Shown here: piece by piece, positions 63,502-64,000 of the stretch
Numbering within the stretch: position 1 is the stretch's first letter
Layout of the letters: each line of letters starts with the position of its first letter
From: Herminiimonas sp.
GTDB taxonomy: Bacteria; Pseudomonadota; Gammaproteobacteria; Burkholderiales; Burkholderiaceae_D
NCBI GenBank assembly: GCA_027310305.1
Contig: DAIDBD010000053.1
Location: 96,848 to 160,847 of the forward strand
Direction: 5' to 3'
DNA length: 64,000 nucleotides
Program-made: the position numbers and the translations under genes
Notes under the pieces: model-generated
Database searches by the model: none
What the model was told of the DNA's origin: nothing
What the model saw: the letters and a program-made list of their open reading frames with translations, nothing else

Positions 63502-64000
63502 CGCACTGCTTCGGAGGCGGCATCGCCTTCGTCGCGCCGCTTCGGCACCACTTGAGGCTTCGCCACGTCGATGGGTTGCGGCAAGGCCTGCTGACCTTCC
63601 AGCCGCAGCACCCGCACGGCGTTCGATACCCAACGGCAAGCGATCACGCCGCTAGGCGTAAAGCCGAGAAACTCGACTCGCGGTTCAGCCGCGCCGTCGA
63701 TGCCCCGGTCAATGATGAAGCAGAAACGGGCGGGTTCGCTATCGGTCGCGAATTCCAGGAAGGCCAACTGGTAACTGTTGGCCGTCAGGACCGCGTCCTT
63801 CGACGGATTCGAAGGATCGTCGTTGCTGAACCTGCAGGGCACCCCGCCGACGGTGAAAACAATGTCATTCTTACTGTTCAGCAGGCCGAGCCATGGGTGC
63901 CCAGCCGACACTGCCTCCGCAATGATCCGGTTTTTCTGTCGTCCAAAAGTGGTGCAGCCACGGGTGTAGCCGTTGTCGGTTGAGCGGGACAAGTCGTCTT
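63498..64000 (-). CDS. unrecognised protein, C-terminal 167 residues (runs off right edge)
   Basis: The frame is open through the window edge, so the start is not seen. The visible part has GCTTFGRQKNRIIAEAVSAGHPWLGLLNSKNDIVFTVGGVPCRFSNDDPSNPSKDAVLTANSYQLAFLEF, a soluble beta-rich-looking domain, and RFCFIIDRGIDGAAEPRVEFLGFTPSGVIACRWVSNAV, then a charged tail. No family or catalytic motif recognised. Its stop overlaps the XRE-ImmA start (ATGA), so the two are translationally coupled, a typical toxin-antitoxin or effector-regulator arrangement. I infer that it may be a defence-related partner, without stating a function. Confidence 0.55.
   Translation of the reverse strand, partial: DDLSRSTDNGYTRGCTTFGRQKNRIIAEAVSAGHPWLGLLNSKNDIVFTVGGVPCRFSNDDPSNPSKDAVLTANSYQLAFLEFATDSEPARFCFIIDRGIDGAAEPRVEFLGFTPSGVIACRWVSNAVRVLRLEGQQALPQPIDVAKPQVVPKRRDEGDAASEAVR

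Overview
The window looks like chromosomal DNA of a betaproteobacterium, most likely Burkholderiales and probably an Oxalobacteraceae relative (Herminiimonas/Collimonas type). This is inferred from GC-rich coding sequence, the gene string mltG-tmk-holB-pilZ-tatD, DUF4936 and DUF1631 proteins, NRDE protein and the codon style. No rRNA, tRNA, transposase or CRISPR array was recognised.

Layout. (1) 1-7.6 kb: a surface-glycan cluster with glycosyltransferases, an Atm1/MsbA-type ABC exporter, a carbamoyltransferase, a heptosyltransferase-like GT9 and a UDP-glucuronate decarboxylase; the last three overlap by ATGA junctions. (2) 7.6-12 kb: a 58-residue zinc-ribbon protein, a large GGDEF-EAL protein, an unknown protein and an exported ankyrin protein. 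(3) 12-22 kb: housekeeping genes (tatD, GNAT, pilZ, holB, tmk, mltG, ygfZ and others) and an envelope pair (TPR protein plus YkuD). (4) 22-31 kb: nine leftward genes of acyl-CoA/lipid degradation, followed by a rightward MHS-family transporter with a good promoter and terminator. (5) 33-41 kb: purT, a penicillin-acylase-family enzyme, and de novo NAD genes nadB converging on nadA-nadC, with an unusual palindrome plus tandem repeat between them. (6) 41-49.5 kb: ybiT and a complete-looking oxidative (De Ley-Doudoroff type) sugar pathway: SDR dehydrogenase, SMP-30 lactonase, IlvD/Edd dehydratase, dgoK, dgoA and aldose epimerase. (7) 49.4-57 kb: ldcA, tadA, queD, queE, a DUF1631 protein and a second GGDEF-EAL protein that lacks the sensor half of its paralogue.

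(8) 57.3-64 kb: a defence island. Four tightly packed leftward genes encode a KAP-family ATPase, a Met-Gly-starting protein of unknown fold, a QueC-like enzyme and a TatD-like nuclease. This matches the QatABCD anti-phage system in content and order. Directly upstream lie an XRE plus ImmA/IrrE metallopeptidase gene and an unrecognised gene cut by the right window edge; these two overlap by ATGA and may regulate or extend the Qat module. This is the most interesting part of the window.

Best leads: the Qat operon and its upstream pair; the N-terminal Met-Gly of QatB as a possible substrate of QatC; the 58-residue zinc-ribbon ORF; the sensor-less GGDEF-EAL gene with a coupled 57-codon ORF; and the palindrome/tandem-hairpin element between nadB and nadC. 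All function calls rest on reading motifs in the translated sequence; no database search was run.
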